A stretch of DNA of 64,000 nt, from NCBI RefSeq assembly GCF_000182925.2, contig NC_026501.1, forward strand, positions 1,860,001-1,924,000, written 5' to 3'. Below the pieces are notes generated by a model. It was not told the origin of the DNA. It searched no databases and saw nothing but the letters and a program-made list of their open reading frames with translations. A program made the position numbers and the translations under genes. How positions within the stretch are numbered: the first letter of the stretch is position 1; every line of letters begins with the position of its first letter. This document shows, piece after piece, positions 46,728-57,650 of this stretch. This DNA is from Neurospora crassa OR74A (Eukaryota > Ascomycota > Sordariomycetes > Sordariales > Sordariaceae).

Positions 46728-48509
46728 ATGACTACACGATACCGTGTTGAATGTGTGTTCTACCGCTCTTGCCCATCGCTGAAATTACCAGCAGCTAACC
46801 ATTCTCTCTTGTAGATGCCCTCAAAACCCACAGACGGGATCAATTTATAGGTACAGCTTGAGCCCTTTCGCCAGTTTGTTAATGTACCTACGGACGGACT
46901 GAGCTATGGCATCACTTCCCCCCAGTTGCTGGATGTTCTTACCCGCCCGTTTGGCAGAGTCTACGGGTCAGCGTAACGATGGCTACCCCATTCACATCAG
47001 CAACTGTGGAGTTGCCTCCGTCGAGAAGAGGCATGTGAAAATGAAGTACTCTAGCTAACAATCATATCAGAGTGGATCAAGGCGCTCTTAGCCGTCCCAT
47101 TCGTCCTCTACTCTCAGCCCCATGGTGTTCTTGAAGATCCGGACAGAAGTGTCGATACGCTTTCTCAGACAAGAGAGGAAGCCCACAGGCGATACAGTGA
47201 GATCTTCCGGGATATCGAAGCCATGATCGATGACCACAGTAAGCAGAGCAGATATTCCCGGCCTCACTCGGTTGGACCTATTTGATCTAGTAACGTTTAA
47301 TAACCAAACCATCAAACATCAGTTGCCCACCAAAACGATGCCGAGAACCCTTTCCCATCCAAGCTCAAGCTGCTGGTCCCCAGTATCGGGCCCTTCTTCA
47401 CGCGGTTACCGCTCGAAGCGGCATTCAAGTTTCAGGACAACAAGCGCTACATTTCATCGCGCCGCTTTGTGTCGCCGTCCTTCAACGATATCCGCTTGAT
47501 CCTTAACTCGGCCCAGATAATGGCTGTGACGACTTACGGAACTCTCCAGCTCGCTACCTTTGATGGTGACGTGACGCTCTACGACGATGGCCAGAGTCTG
47601 GAACCTACCAGTCCTGTGATTCCCCGACTACTAGGTTAGTGCAGTTGTCCTCAGTTCTCTTTGCCCGTTTTCGCAATTACTGCTTCTTACCTTCCGCCAC
47701 GTAACCGTACCGTAACCACTTGATGCTCACATATTACCCCCTTTCCCTCCACAGACCTTCTCCGCAAAAACGTCAAAATCGGCATTGTCACCGCAGCAGG
47801 CTACACTACCGCCGACCGCTACTACTCGCGCTTGCACGGTCTTCTTGATGCCATGGCCAACAGCGCCGACCTCACCCCTTCCCAAAAACAGTCTTTGGTC
47901 GTCATGGGCGGTGAAGCCAACTACCTCTTCGAGTTCGACTCGTCCTCGCCGCACCTTCTCGCCCCGGTGCCACGACAGCACTGGCTCACACCCGAGATGG
48001 CCGCCTGGAACGAGCAGGACATTGCCCAGCTGCTAGATGTGGCCGAGGCCGCGCTGCGCGATTGCATCAAGACGCTCAACCTGCCTGCCACGTTGATGCG
48101 GAAGGACCGCGCCGTCGGCATCATCCCCGTTTCTCCAGAAATCCGCATCCCGCGCGAGAGCTTGGAGGAGACGGTTTTGCTGGTGCAAAAGATCCTTGAG
48201 CTCAGTACCGTGGGCCGGAGCAGAAGAGTGCCGTTCTGCGCCTTCAATGGTGGGAGGGATGTGTTTGTTGATATTGGCGATAAGAGCTGGGGTGTTACTG
48301 TTTGTCAAAGGTGGTTCTCGCAGAAGGAGGGTCCTCATGGAGTTATCAAGGGGGAGAATACCCTGCATGTGGGCGATCAGTTCTTGAGTGCCGGGGCGAA
48401 CGATTTCAGGGCCAGGAGCGTGGGGACTACGGCGTGGATTGCGAGTCCCGTGGAAACGGTCGAATTGTTGGATGAGTTGGCGGAGTTAATGGGGAAGAAG
48501 ATGTCTTGA
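46728..48509 (+). CDS. ISN1, IMP-specific 5'-nucleotidase
   Basis: Five exons (46728-46752, 46815-46850, 47071-47238, 47323-47634, 47755-48509) encode 431 residues. The enzyme dephosphorylates IMP to inosine in the cytosol, in purine balance. It starts MTTRYRVEYALKTHRRDQFI, then EWIKALLAVPFVLYSQPHG. The catalytic DxD motif is FDGDVTLYDDG, with downstream GIVTAAGYTTADRYYSRLHG and VVMGGEANYLFEFD. The C-terminal part has FCAFNGGRDVFVDIGDKSWG and LHVGDQFLSAGANDFRARSV, all typical of the ISN1 HAD-like family. The first two exons are very small (25 and 36 nt); intron 2 is 220 nt. Each join restores the family sequence in frame. Intact. Confidence 0.93.
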
Positions 48510-50407
48510 TCGAGGTTGTCAGGACTTTCATGGTTGCGGCGGCGGGCGGTGGTTGACAATGGTGATGGTAGGGTTACAATGATAATGGGAACAACAAGAG
48601 CATCTCTTGTGGCGATTTTTTGGGGGTCACAATCGATGGAGCAAAGCGGGGGCCAATGAAGGGAGGTATCGAACATCTACGACGACACAATTCTTCAGCG
48701 ATAATGAATATTATAGGTATACCTAATTCTGGATGCCCTTCTAACACGTGGTGAGACGTTTGAGAAATGCATAACACAATCGGTTATCGCGATCAGCTAC
48801 GGTAATCTGACAAACACATACGTAAGTGTCTTTTCATGAGACGATAGTACACTTGACTGTGTGTGATCATGTCGTCTCTAAGGGGGGAGGGGCGGGCTTC
48901 TTATTTACTCAACAAGTTCGCCAAAGCAACCGGCAATCTTCGGGGAGACGGAGAGAGGCCAGTCAACGTCGGTACTTGGATCCCAACAACCTAGACTAAC
49001 GGGGACAATTATCATGCCGATGAACGCGGGCTCTACTGTATACCTACCTTCTGCTCCAGACATGGCAAAACGATCAATGCTTTTTTTACCTCTGGTGAGA
49101 TCCCATCGTTTCATCACGCCGACAGTCTTCATAAGCAGGAGTTTGTTCCCTATTCCGTCCAGATTTCTATGAGTGCTTGCCTGTAGCATGGCAACTGTCC
49201 TCACAATCCCTTCATACTTGGGTGACTTTTCGTCTCGTGTACCTCTAGTGTAGGGGAGACACCGTATCGTCCTCGCCATCCTGCCACCTGCCACCTGCCT
49301 ACTGTCTGTCGTCAGTCGGCAGAGCCTGATACATCAATCATGCTGTCAGACTGTTGTCGTCAATCAATCCGTCCCTCCCCTCCCCTCGAGGCAGCAGGCC
49401 CCTCAGGGAGGTTACTGCGTACAGTCCGATCAGCTTACCAGCCTCTCTGACCACTGTGCCAGTCCAATCGGCCCGAGCCGAGAGAAGGCGGATCCAGTGC
49501 TGCAAAAAAGCTTCCATTGGACGTTGTTCAGCCCCACTTCAATGTTTTCTTCCTTCTTTCTTCTGCAGTCTGCTGCTTCTCCTGAAAGCTTTCCCATTCC
49601 AGAAATCCAGAATCTCCACACACCAAGTAGTGTACATACATACTTGTTCCTGTTGTGGGCTGTGAGCTGTCCAACTTTGCTTCGCTTCAGTTCGATGCTT
49701 GTGAGATTTGATCATCACTGACACTGTACAAATTATTCGAGTTGCTCTCTATTAGGTCTATTGATATCCTTTGATTGGCCTCACGCTGGCCGAGCCAGTG
49801 AGGAAAAGTTTTGGATACCATACTAGATGTAAGCAAGAAAAGGGCGTGGTACATATGTACGGCGGCGCTTCCTCGGTGAGTGTAAAAGTGTAGTAAAGCC
49901 ATCAGACTGCTTGCCAATGCTGCCTCGTTCCCGCCTCGTTTCATATCCTGCCTGATGCACGACTGGTATCAATCTTCCCATTTTTATCATGCTCTCCTAT
50001 TATGTACCATTCTATGATGCCCGAATCGATCGAGGCTTTCTTTGTACGGAGTTCAATCCCCCGTACTGATGCCCAAAATACGGATTGCCAGTCTATCATT
50101 GTTCTGTTCCTCATATGCATCATGTTGCATGCGTGTATCCAAATAGGAGAAAGTAAATCAAATGAACTTGTTTCGTCCAACGACGTCAAGGGGGTATAAT
50201 GATATGGGCAAGTCCCGGTGTAGACACCTCCAACGCCATGTAAGCAAAAACACCCACAAAAGAATACCAAACAAAAAACAAAAAACAAACAAAAAAAAAA
50301 CGCACAGAATACCCAACGGTACTGTGTGTAGATAGATACAGGAAGAAATGTTGCCAAGTGGCGAGTTGGTGGTAACAAGTCCGACCAACTGTCATGAAGG
50401 TCAGTCC
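48510..50407. other. Convergent region between ISN1 and the coiled-coil gene
   Basis: 1.9 kb holding both 3' ends. There is an A/C-rich simple stretch at about 50255-50305. No gene, RNA or long repeat was recognised. Confidence 0.4.
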
Positions 50408-52231
50408 TCAAAACTTGAACTCGCCAAAGGGAGCGCCAAAGTTGTTGTTACGCCTCAACTTGAGAGGGATATCCAATTCCGCTTCATCCTCGCTCTTAGA
50501 GCCGCTGCTGTTCTCTTTCCCTTTGCTCGATTCGCCAGACTGATTCTCCGCCGCGTTCGACGGCACCGCCTCGTCGTCATCATCAATAGCATCCCTCAGA
50601 ACAGAAGGAAGGGCTGCCATAGTGTCCTTGCTGACCTCTTCGAGCTTATCGGAAAGCCTACGGAAGAAGATCTCGTCATGGGCAGGCATGTTCCTAACCA
50701 TCAGCGGACCTTTGAGAGGACGATCCTCCACGGGCTCATAAGCCGCAGGAGGATCTTCAGAGATTACCGACTCCTGCTCAGCCAGTTGGATAGCGCCTTC
50801 TTGTTCGTTTATGACCCCAAGCGTCTGAGTGGCCATATGGTCGCCGTGCTGCAACGTGGGTGTGCTGCTACCACTGCTATTGATGGTGCCAACTCCAGAA
50901 GACGTTGCGGTTGCCAGGACAGAGAGGGAGTGGCTGGGAGTATGGCCAGCATGCATGGTGAGACGAACCGACGCTTCTGCCTTAAGGACTTGCTTGGTTT
51001 GCTCCTTTGCCGGGCTTTCCGATCTGGGCTCTGGCACATCGGAGGCCGGGAGTGGTGACGGAATCTTGGTCGGGGACTTGAGCGCTTCCACTACGGCATC
51101 ATCTGTGAATGTCGATTTCTGAACCGAGTTGGCTTTGATTGGGATTCCTTCGAGCTCTGGGTGAATTGCCTGGACATCGACAATAGGCGCGGGACTGCTT
51201 GGACGCAGCTCGGGAGACTGGGCCATGGAATCGGCCACTACGGGACCCTGAGGTCCGGGAATTTCGTTGACAGAAGCAGTTTGAATGGGTTGTTCTGGTT
51301 GCTGAGTGTACGTATGTTGCGTGCTTCCTTGAGAAGACCGCGAGCTCCTCATGCTCTCGGGCGAAACCTCGCCCCAGCAGACGTTGCCAATCCTTCCATT
51401 TTGGGATGCATGAGCAGCCGCCAAGGCTGCAAGGTTCGCATTACTGGACTGTCCTCCTAGATGAGCCACCTGTTGCTGGAGTCGTTCGATCTCCTGTAGC
51501 AGCATGGCCTTCTCAGCTTCCCATTCTGCCCTCTCCTCCTCCATGAGGGCCCGCTCCTCCTTATACACTTCTTCAGCGCGCTCCCTGTTTGCTTCCAAGT
51601 ACTTGCGCTCCGCTTCCCAAGCTTCTCTTATCCTGCCATTTTGTTGGACTAGGCGCCGGACCATCTGTGTGTTCGAGGGTGCATTCACAGTGTCCGCCGA
51701 GGCTGAGCGGGCCTGTCCGGCAGAGACAGAGCTGATAGCCGGCACCGAAACACCTAGAAAGGCATCACCAGGGGAAGCACTCAAGCCATCCATTGATGTT
51801 GTTAGTGGCGGGGAGAGGATCGAGAGCTTGGCTTTTGTAGCCTGGCCGGTCTTGGATCTTCGCAGATTGGGAGGAACGCTGGTAGATCGTTGTGGATCAA
51901 GCTGACACTGGAGTCCTTGTTGAATGGGTGCTAGGTTGGGTGACGTGAACTGCGACATGTGGCCGGCGACAGGACCACGAAAATTGGGAGATAGTGGTGA
52001 GTAAACGTGGCGTCCCGGAAAAGAAAGCTTGGATGGCGCCTGCAAAGCGGGATTGCCCATAGCTGAGGCAACATCGAAGTAGCCGGCGGCACCTCGAGGC
52101 AAGGCGAGGGGAGAGATGAGGGAAGAGGAGTCGGCGCCCAGACTAGGAAGAGGAAAGCGCATGCTGGTGTCGATAGAACCCGAAGGCAGGAACGAGTCGG
52201 AGCCCATCCTGGTCATGGTATAGGAAGACAT
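50408..52231 (-). CDS. Unrecognised fungal protein with central coiled coil
   Basis: A single open frame of 607 residues from ATG at 52229-52231 (MSSYTMTRMGSDSFLPSGSI) to the stop at 50408. The N-terminal third is Ser/Pro/Gly-rich. Residues about 195-260 form a strong coiled coil (EAWEAERKYLEANRERAEEV, then EERAEWEAEKAMLLQEIERL). The rest is disordered and Ser/Pro/Glu-rich. Near the C-terminus is MVRNMPAHDEIFFRRLSDKL, which looks structured, and the protein ends in NNFGAPFGEFKF. I recognise no catalytic domain. The long frame, even codon composition and conserved-looking ends make it a real gene; similar proteins are annotated as hypothetical in Sordariomycetes as far as I recall. Confidence 0.8.
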   Translation of the reverse strand: MSSYTMTRMGSDSFLPSGSIDTSMRFPLPSLGADSSSLISPLALPRGAAGYFDVASAMGNPALQAPSKLSFPGRHVYSPLSPNFRGPVAGHMSQFTSPNLAPIQQGLQCQLDPQRSTSVPPNLRRSKTGQATKAKLSILSPPLTTSMDGLSASPGDAFLGVSVPAISSVSAGQARSASADTVNAPSNTQMVRRLVQQNGRIREAWEAERKYLEANRERAEEVYKEERALMEEERAEWEAEKAMLLQEIERLQQQVAHLGGQSSNANLAALAAAHASQNGRIGNVCWGEVSPESMRSSRSSQGSTQHTYTQQPEQPIQTASVNEIPGPQGPVVADSMAQSPELRPSSPAPIVDVQAIHPELEGIPIKANSVQKSTFTDDAVVEALKSPTKIPSPLPASDVPEPRSESPAKEQTKQVLKAEASVRLTMHAGHTPSHSLSVLATATSSGVGTINSSGSSTPTLQHGDHMATQTLGVINEQEGAIQLAEQESVISEDPPAAYEPVEDRPLKGPLMVRNMPAHDEIFFRRLSDKLEEVSKDTMAALPSVLRDAIDDDDEAVPSNAAENQSGESSKGKENSSGSKSEDEAELDIPLKLRRNNNFGAPFGEFKF

Positions 52232-53991
52232 GGTGGGAAGTGATGAGCTAGGTTGTTGAAGGGGTTCGAGCGAGGAGGAACAGCAAGGAAGACGGTTGCC
52301 AAGTAGGTATCCTGGCGCCCAAGGTTTGCGTGGTTCGTGGTCTTAGTGTATTGATGTCATCCGTCATGCCACACCGAGACCACCGCAGATTTTTTTCGAC
52401 CTTTTCTTTGTACCCTGGTCCTGGCCAATGTATGTGGTGGACGGCTGTAAAATCAGGGGTCTAGCCGCAAAATGAAAACTTCTCTGCGTATGTCGTCGTA
52501 AGAGCTGTGGTGTAGTGGATGGTCTTTGCCAGTGCTGGTTGCGGATAACGTTGGTAGATATGTTCGTTTGAGGACCGTGACCTTGCGGGAAACAAGGTAG
52601 GTAGTAATGAATGGGTGCCTTGGAGGGTTTTGATGTTCTGCAGGTCCGAATAATCTCGTAGCGTAACCCAAGTCTGAGGGACTTTGATGAGCGGATCCGA
52701 GGGGATGTTCCAAGTTCCACTTTGGCACCTTAGGCGCGGTACTGGGTGCGGTGTAAGATGGCAGCGACGGCTGGTGTCGATGGGATGACAGTGTGCGAGA
52801 ACGCTTTGGCTTGGACACGTAAATGGTAATGGCGGCCCGTATCAAGTTTCGACTGGAGATGGAGAGGGTAAGTCGGAGACAGGAAGGACGGAAAGCGACA
52901 AGACAGAAAGTTGAGAGCGAGAGGGAGAAAGACCGAGACTTTGATGAAGAGGGTGAGGTGGTGGTGGTATAATGGTGCCAGCTGGACGGGTGGAAGCAAT
53001 ACCCTAGGTAGGTGAGCATCCCTTGGTCGGCACCTGAACAGTAAATCCACGGTGTACCTCTGCGTACTGTGCCCTGCAGTGGGTTCGACTGGGAGTGCGC
53101 TATGGGCGCGTAACATTGGGCCCCTTTCCCTATCCTTTCCACCCGGACGCTGGGCTTCCACTCACGTTCGCTGTGACGCAACCACGAACCCGCATAATGG
53201 CGGGCACGCCGGGGCCCATAGAGCCATGCAAACGGGGCGGCCAATCAGAGTCTCTACAACAGGTCCAAGTGGGCCTGCAAGTGTGGCATCTGCGGCCCGC
53301 ATTTTCCCCTTTTTAGTCGGCCATGAGCTTGCTTTTGTAGTGTACATTCCGCTACGAGAGGTACCCTCCATTTGTTAGGTCGTCCTTTGTTATTCCGTCG
53401 CCCGTGATGCCGAGTGCTGGTTCCTGGGCCGTCTTGTCACCCACAGCCTTTCCTTTCAACCTATCATACGTCCTTACTTTGTGATCGTGTCTGGTCTCGA
53501 TGGTTGGGACGGAGTTTGGAGGGCACGCGGTCTCTAGCAGACGGCAACTCGCACAAGGATATATGGGCATCCACATGTAGATACATACAACATGTTTGAC
53601 AGTTGCCCTTTGGGCCCTTTTTGCCGTTACTTCCCCACGATTGGCGAGTCGGGCCTCAAAATCCCATGATCCCTAGCCGGTTCTACATTAGCTTGCCCCC
53701 GGGGGCCCAACCCGTCGAAGAAGAAAGTCGGAGATTTTTGGGGTTGCTGACCGCTGGTGCGAGCCTTAGCAGGCCCAGTGGATGCGAGTCTCATGGGCCG
53801 ACTTTTTTTTTCTGCATGTCATGTGCCCATGTGGCTCGAATTACCAGACTGGGGATGGGGCCTGCTCCTGCCTTCAGTTCCGAATCTTTCCTGGCCCGCA
53901 GCATTCATTCATTCAACCGAGCAAAACGACGCTTCGACACTGGACGCCGCCCATGGACAGTGACAGTTTGAAAACCGAAAAAATCGGGACC

Positions 53992-53993
<2 letters not shown>

Positions 53994-54049
<56 letters not shown>
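53994..54049. repeat. Uninterrupted run of 56 T
   Basis: Pure homopolymer, preceded by AAATCGGGACCGG and followed by ACTTTGC. Its exact length in the genome may differ, because such runs are hard to sequence. Confidence 0.9.
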
Positions 54050-54054
<5 letters not shown>

Positions 54055-54430
54055 GCTTTTTGGTTCTCCTTCTTCCCTTATTTGGAGGAGGGGGGCGGAC
54101 TTGGTAATGTAGGGGTCCAAGTGGCTCCAGGGCATGGCCGATATGAATTTCAGATACGTCGGCTGCGTCTGCCCGCCTACTGCATGCTGCGGCAGTGGCA
54201 GAAACGTGTGTAAAACATCGGGTATTTTCCCATCACCAATTCGTCCTTTTTTTCCAAATCCGTACCTGCTTCGTTCGTATGGAACTCGGCATGGATTTGC
54301 ATGGATGAGCTGGCAGTCATGACCAGTAACCGAGGCCTCGGCATTGGTCTACGCACTGATATCGCGACAGCCCCAGATGTAGGCCAGCCAGCACCTAAAG
54401 TAACGACTGGCGTCAACAAGTGAATAGTCG

Positions 54431-54432
<2 letters not shown>

Positions 54433-54470
<38 letters not shown>
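54433..54470. repeat. Uninterrupted run of 38 T
   Basis: A second homopolymer about 380 bp after the first and in the same orientation. The flanks of the two runs do not match. Confidence 0.9.
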
Positions 54471-54471
<1 letters not shown>

Positions 54472-55605
54472 GCTGTAGGGGACGGGAGAACTGACGGGCC
54501 AGTCGAAGCGGAGGTCGCTCAAAGGCTTCCCGGGCTCTGGTTCGGTGCTGGACAGAGGTCTCAGGACATGCATGCGGCCTTCAGCTTGCAGCTGGAGTTG
54601 AATCCTGGTACTTTGAGGTTCTCCTTGTCGGGCCGTCCCCGCCTATATCTCTCACTGCTGTACCGTCTCATATCATGGATGTCTGTAGCACTCGCAGTCC
54701 AGCGTTTCGAGCACCCGGACGCAAGCAGCAAGTCATCCAAACGCAGTATAAACCACAGGTTCACACGACTCAGCGTCCCCCACCAGCTCGGCCTGTCGAC
54801 GTGCTTCCATGCACATCCACATTCGCTGCCACAGCCCAGTTCAACTCACCGCTTGGTGTTCTGTTCTTGGCCCAACACCCAGCGCGTGTTGATTCATCGA
54901 CAAATTCGATCGTCGTGGCCGCATCCTCTCCTCTAACAACGCGAGCTCCCGTATCACAAGCTGGAAGCTCGCAACCGAACGAAGCCTCGGGCGAGTCCGA
55001 ACCCGTGCAAATCGAGTTTCGTGCCTACCGTACCCTGTGTCCTAAGCGTCCTTCTCCAGCTCCCCGGCAGACGGCATCGCAGTTCCGCCAGTCGCTTCGG
55101 GCTCAACCGCTCTCGTCGTCGTCTGAGCCTATCCGACGCCCGTTTACTGGCAAAATGGCGCTCAAGCCGCTTCCCCCCTTTTGCCAAGTATCAAAGACGG
55201 GGAACGGGCCGCGTGCCGAACGCGCAAAACACTCGAAATATCATCTCCCATGACCCCTTCTTGGCTTTTCTTACTCATTCTGGACGAGAGTGTGCTGAAT
55301 GGCTGACCCGATTGGTTTCCTTGACAAGGGGCACTATTATGGAACCAATGTGACTGTGTGTAACCCTCGTCGCGCACATGGCGTGTCCCTCTCACTGTCC
55401 GTCAGCTCGTGCTACAGAATCATTGCCTAAGGACAGCCCCGCAGCCTCGCTCGCACGTTGGAAACGGGGAAACCCGACCCCCAACTCAATGCGGCGTCGA
55501 GAGGCGCACATGATTGATTTCCCCAAACGCTTCCCCCAAGGAATGGCAATCCGTCTCTCCACTGCGACGTTGCGCTAGAATTCTATCCAGAAGGAACCGA
55601 GAAAA

Positions 55606-55966
55606 CGGACCGGATAAATCGACTGTGTTCGATTCTTAATCGACTGTGTACAGGTAGCTTTTCGCGGGCTGCCCCTAAGGTTAGTGTTAGGGTTAGTGGT
55701 TAGGGTTGTTAGGGTTAGTTCCGGGGGTGCAGGGGGCCGGCGAGAGGCCCCCGCATATGAATGAGAGTTCAACGCTCAAAAAAATGTTTGTTTTGAGCTC
55801 TCGTTGTCGTAGTTCAAAATGATGTCTTTTGGTGAGTACTTCTGGTGATGGTTGCTGCTGCGCCAGAACGATGCCCAAAGATGCCAAGCTTTGGGTCTTG
55901 GCTCTCGATTTGTATGGGCTCCACACAGTCGATTAAGAATCGAACACAGTCGATTTATCCGGCTCG
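55606..55966. mobile_element. hAT-like miniature inverted-repeat element (MITE), 361 bp
   Basis: Perfect 40-bp inverted repeats lie at 55610-55649 and 55923-55962, starting CCGGATAAATCGACTGTG. They extend imperfectly by 4 bp at each outer end (CGGA against CGAG). The octamer CGAGAAAA flanks both sides (55598-55605 and 55967-55974), an 8-bp target-site duplication as made by hAT transposases. The inside has no ORF and carries a telomere-like repeat block. Size, repeats and target duplication fit a non-autonomous DNA transposon. The superfamily rests on the 8-bp duplication only. Confidence 0.75.
55681..55718 (+). repeat. Interstitial telomere-like repeats (TTAGGG variants)
   Basis: Three exact TTAGGG units (55687, 55700, 55709) are mixed with TTAGTG, TTAGTGG and TTG variants. 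A CCCTAA unit in opposite orientation lies just before (55672-55677). TTAGGG is the Neurospora telomere repeat. The block lies inside the inverted-repeat element. Confidence 0.9.
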
Positions 55967-57241
55967 CGAGAAAAGGGCCTTTTAACCGTATGTCGCCATC
56001 CTGGAACCGAACCGTCGTTCCATGTACTTCACACACCCCTCGTCCCCGGGCCTTTCCCGCCCAGTGTGGGGACCCCGGATTTTCCAATCGGGCAGTAATA
56101 AAGTCATGGCTGTATCTATAAACCGACGAAGTACCTTTGGACCGATGTGGTGATCTTCCCAGACATTCATCTACACAGTCTTTGTTTCATTGACAACGAC
56201 TGACTTTTCTTCGCCGGCCATGTCCGATTCGGCACACATACACCGCTTCCCTCATGATTTACCATCTAAGCACCGAGAATCTGTCGCATAAGGAGAGTGA
56301 TGACCGGCCGGGGTCTGCGGGGAACAATCTCCGGTACGCGCTACCCCGATTGTACATTGCCGTCATCCCAGGGTTCGATGGCCATCGGGGGTCCAGGACC
56401 CTGACAATCCCGAGTCCCGCGAGGTTCCTGGGCTTCCCTCGCGGTCCATGATTTTCGCGGGTGTTGGGGTTCGTCATCGCGCGGTTTAACTCTCCTCTCC
56501 AGAGTGCAAAGCGCTGGACGGCAATAACAAAATGCTATTTGTCTGATTAATATGTATTTCCTGCACGCTCAGCGGCCCGACGCCTATCCTGTGGGGGTCG
56601 AGTATGGCAGTTGTCATTTCTGGATGTCATGGGATGCAGCAAAAGTATCGCTTCACATCCCATCACATACCGTCCCCGACGCGTGCCGTTATGGGATGGG
56701 GAACTACATATGCATGAAACTGGGCCTCTTCTTGGGCGTTTGCCGGGTACGGAAACCATACACGCGCTCTAGTGGGCATATGTATGTGTCAATAGCGTTG
56801 CTTCAGTTAAGCACCCCTTTAGTTCTCCCCAACTGTCTCCTTAAGTGTATATACCGTAGAGGCAAGTTTCCCCGTTATAACCTATTACAAAGACTCCAAT
56901 GTCGTGTACCCTGTGTCGGGTACGGGTATCTCGGCGTTTGTTGCATTTGGGTATCTTTGCCAGCTGTCTTCCCAAATCGTGTGCCATCCTTCCCCTAAAC
57001 GCCAGCTTATGGAAAAGGGAAAAGAACTCATACTCAAAAGCCCAAAAAAAGAAAAGAAAAAAAGGAAAAAAAAAAAAAAGGGTGAAACTCCTGTCGCCCC
57101 AAAGCGCTGGCATCCTTTCCCCGTCTTGGCATGATCGCATCCCATCGGCAACCATCTCGCTGCTGTGCCTGCAGTTTCCCTGAGCCCCCAATCTCCTTTG
57201 AGGTTTTTCTCAGTTGATGTGACAGAAAACGTTTGTCATGG
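55967..57241. other. No gene recognised
   Basis: Between the inverted-repeat element and the small three-exon gene. It contains an A-rich stretch at about 57036-57080. Frames such as 56552-56998 have no motif. Confidence 0.4.
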
Positions 57242-57650
57242 CTAGGACATTGGCAGAAGCTTTCTCATGAAGGCGGTCATTGATGGTGGTTGCTCGCTTG
57301 GCTGTCTGCAGTTGCCGCACACGGCCTGTGGTCTGTTGTGACACTCAAGATCAGCGTATGTTTATTGACGTCTCACCAACACTTCCTCGATGAAAACGAG
57401 GTCTACCTCCGGCAGTAAAGAGTCAAGACTGAGCACGTGACAGCAGGTCATACCTCTCCTCGAAGTCCATTATGCTTGGCTGGCATTTCCTGCGTCTCTC
57501 TTTGTAATCGGCGCAATGTTTGGAGGCGAGCCACCTGATGTGACCGCAGGAATATTCTCGCTGTGGAATTTCACTGTCAGCGCATACTCGTCGTCGCGAT
57601 ATTCGGGGGTAAACCGGAATCTCTTTACTTACTTGTATATAGTTGCACAT
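57242..57650 (-). CDS. Small Cys/His protein of a fungal family, 71 residues, three exons
   Basis: Exons 57633-57650, 57454-57560 and 57242-57332 read MCNYIQREYSCGHIRW, LASKHCADYKERRRKCQPSI, MDFEERPQAVCGNCRQ and a tail ending LRKLLPMS-like (RKLLPMS). The spacing MC-x5-Y-x-CGH-x-R ... C-x2-Y ... C-x-P ... E-x-R ... CG-x-C matches a group of short fungal proteins I know as starting MCxYTQ and containing YxCGHxRY and a final CGxC. Introns are 72 nt (GTAAGT...CACAG) and 121 nt (GTATGA...CAACAG). The first has no stop, so a longer unspliced frame exists, but splicing restores family spacing, and only the third exon supplies the final CGxC. Four Cys/His groups suggest zinc binding. No function is known to me. 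Confidence 0.7.

Larger units (their letters stand above)
52232..55605. other. Gene-free region upstream of the coiled-coil gene
   Basis: The first kilobase is the promoter and leader of the 607-residue gene. It has long reverse-strand frames (52364-53244) that look like CT-rich leader, not protein. Two long T runs follow. The 192-codon frame at 54675-55253 (+) has no motif and no supporting splice pattern. Confidence 0.4.

Noticed and set aside
53070-53095. T-arm-like GTGGGTTCGACTGG
   Set aside because: No acceptor, D or anticodon stems around it on either strand.
52364-53244. 263-codon frame on the - strand upstream of the 607-residue gene
   Set aside because: Ser/Pro/His-rich translation typical of CT-rich leader and promoter; two frames are open at once.
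54675-55253. 192-codon frame on the + strand
   Set aside because: No domain, no splice pattern and a composition like its non-coding surroundings.
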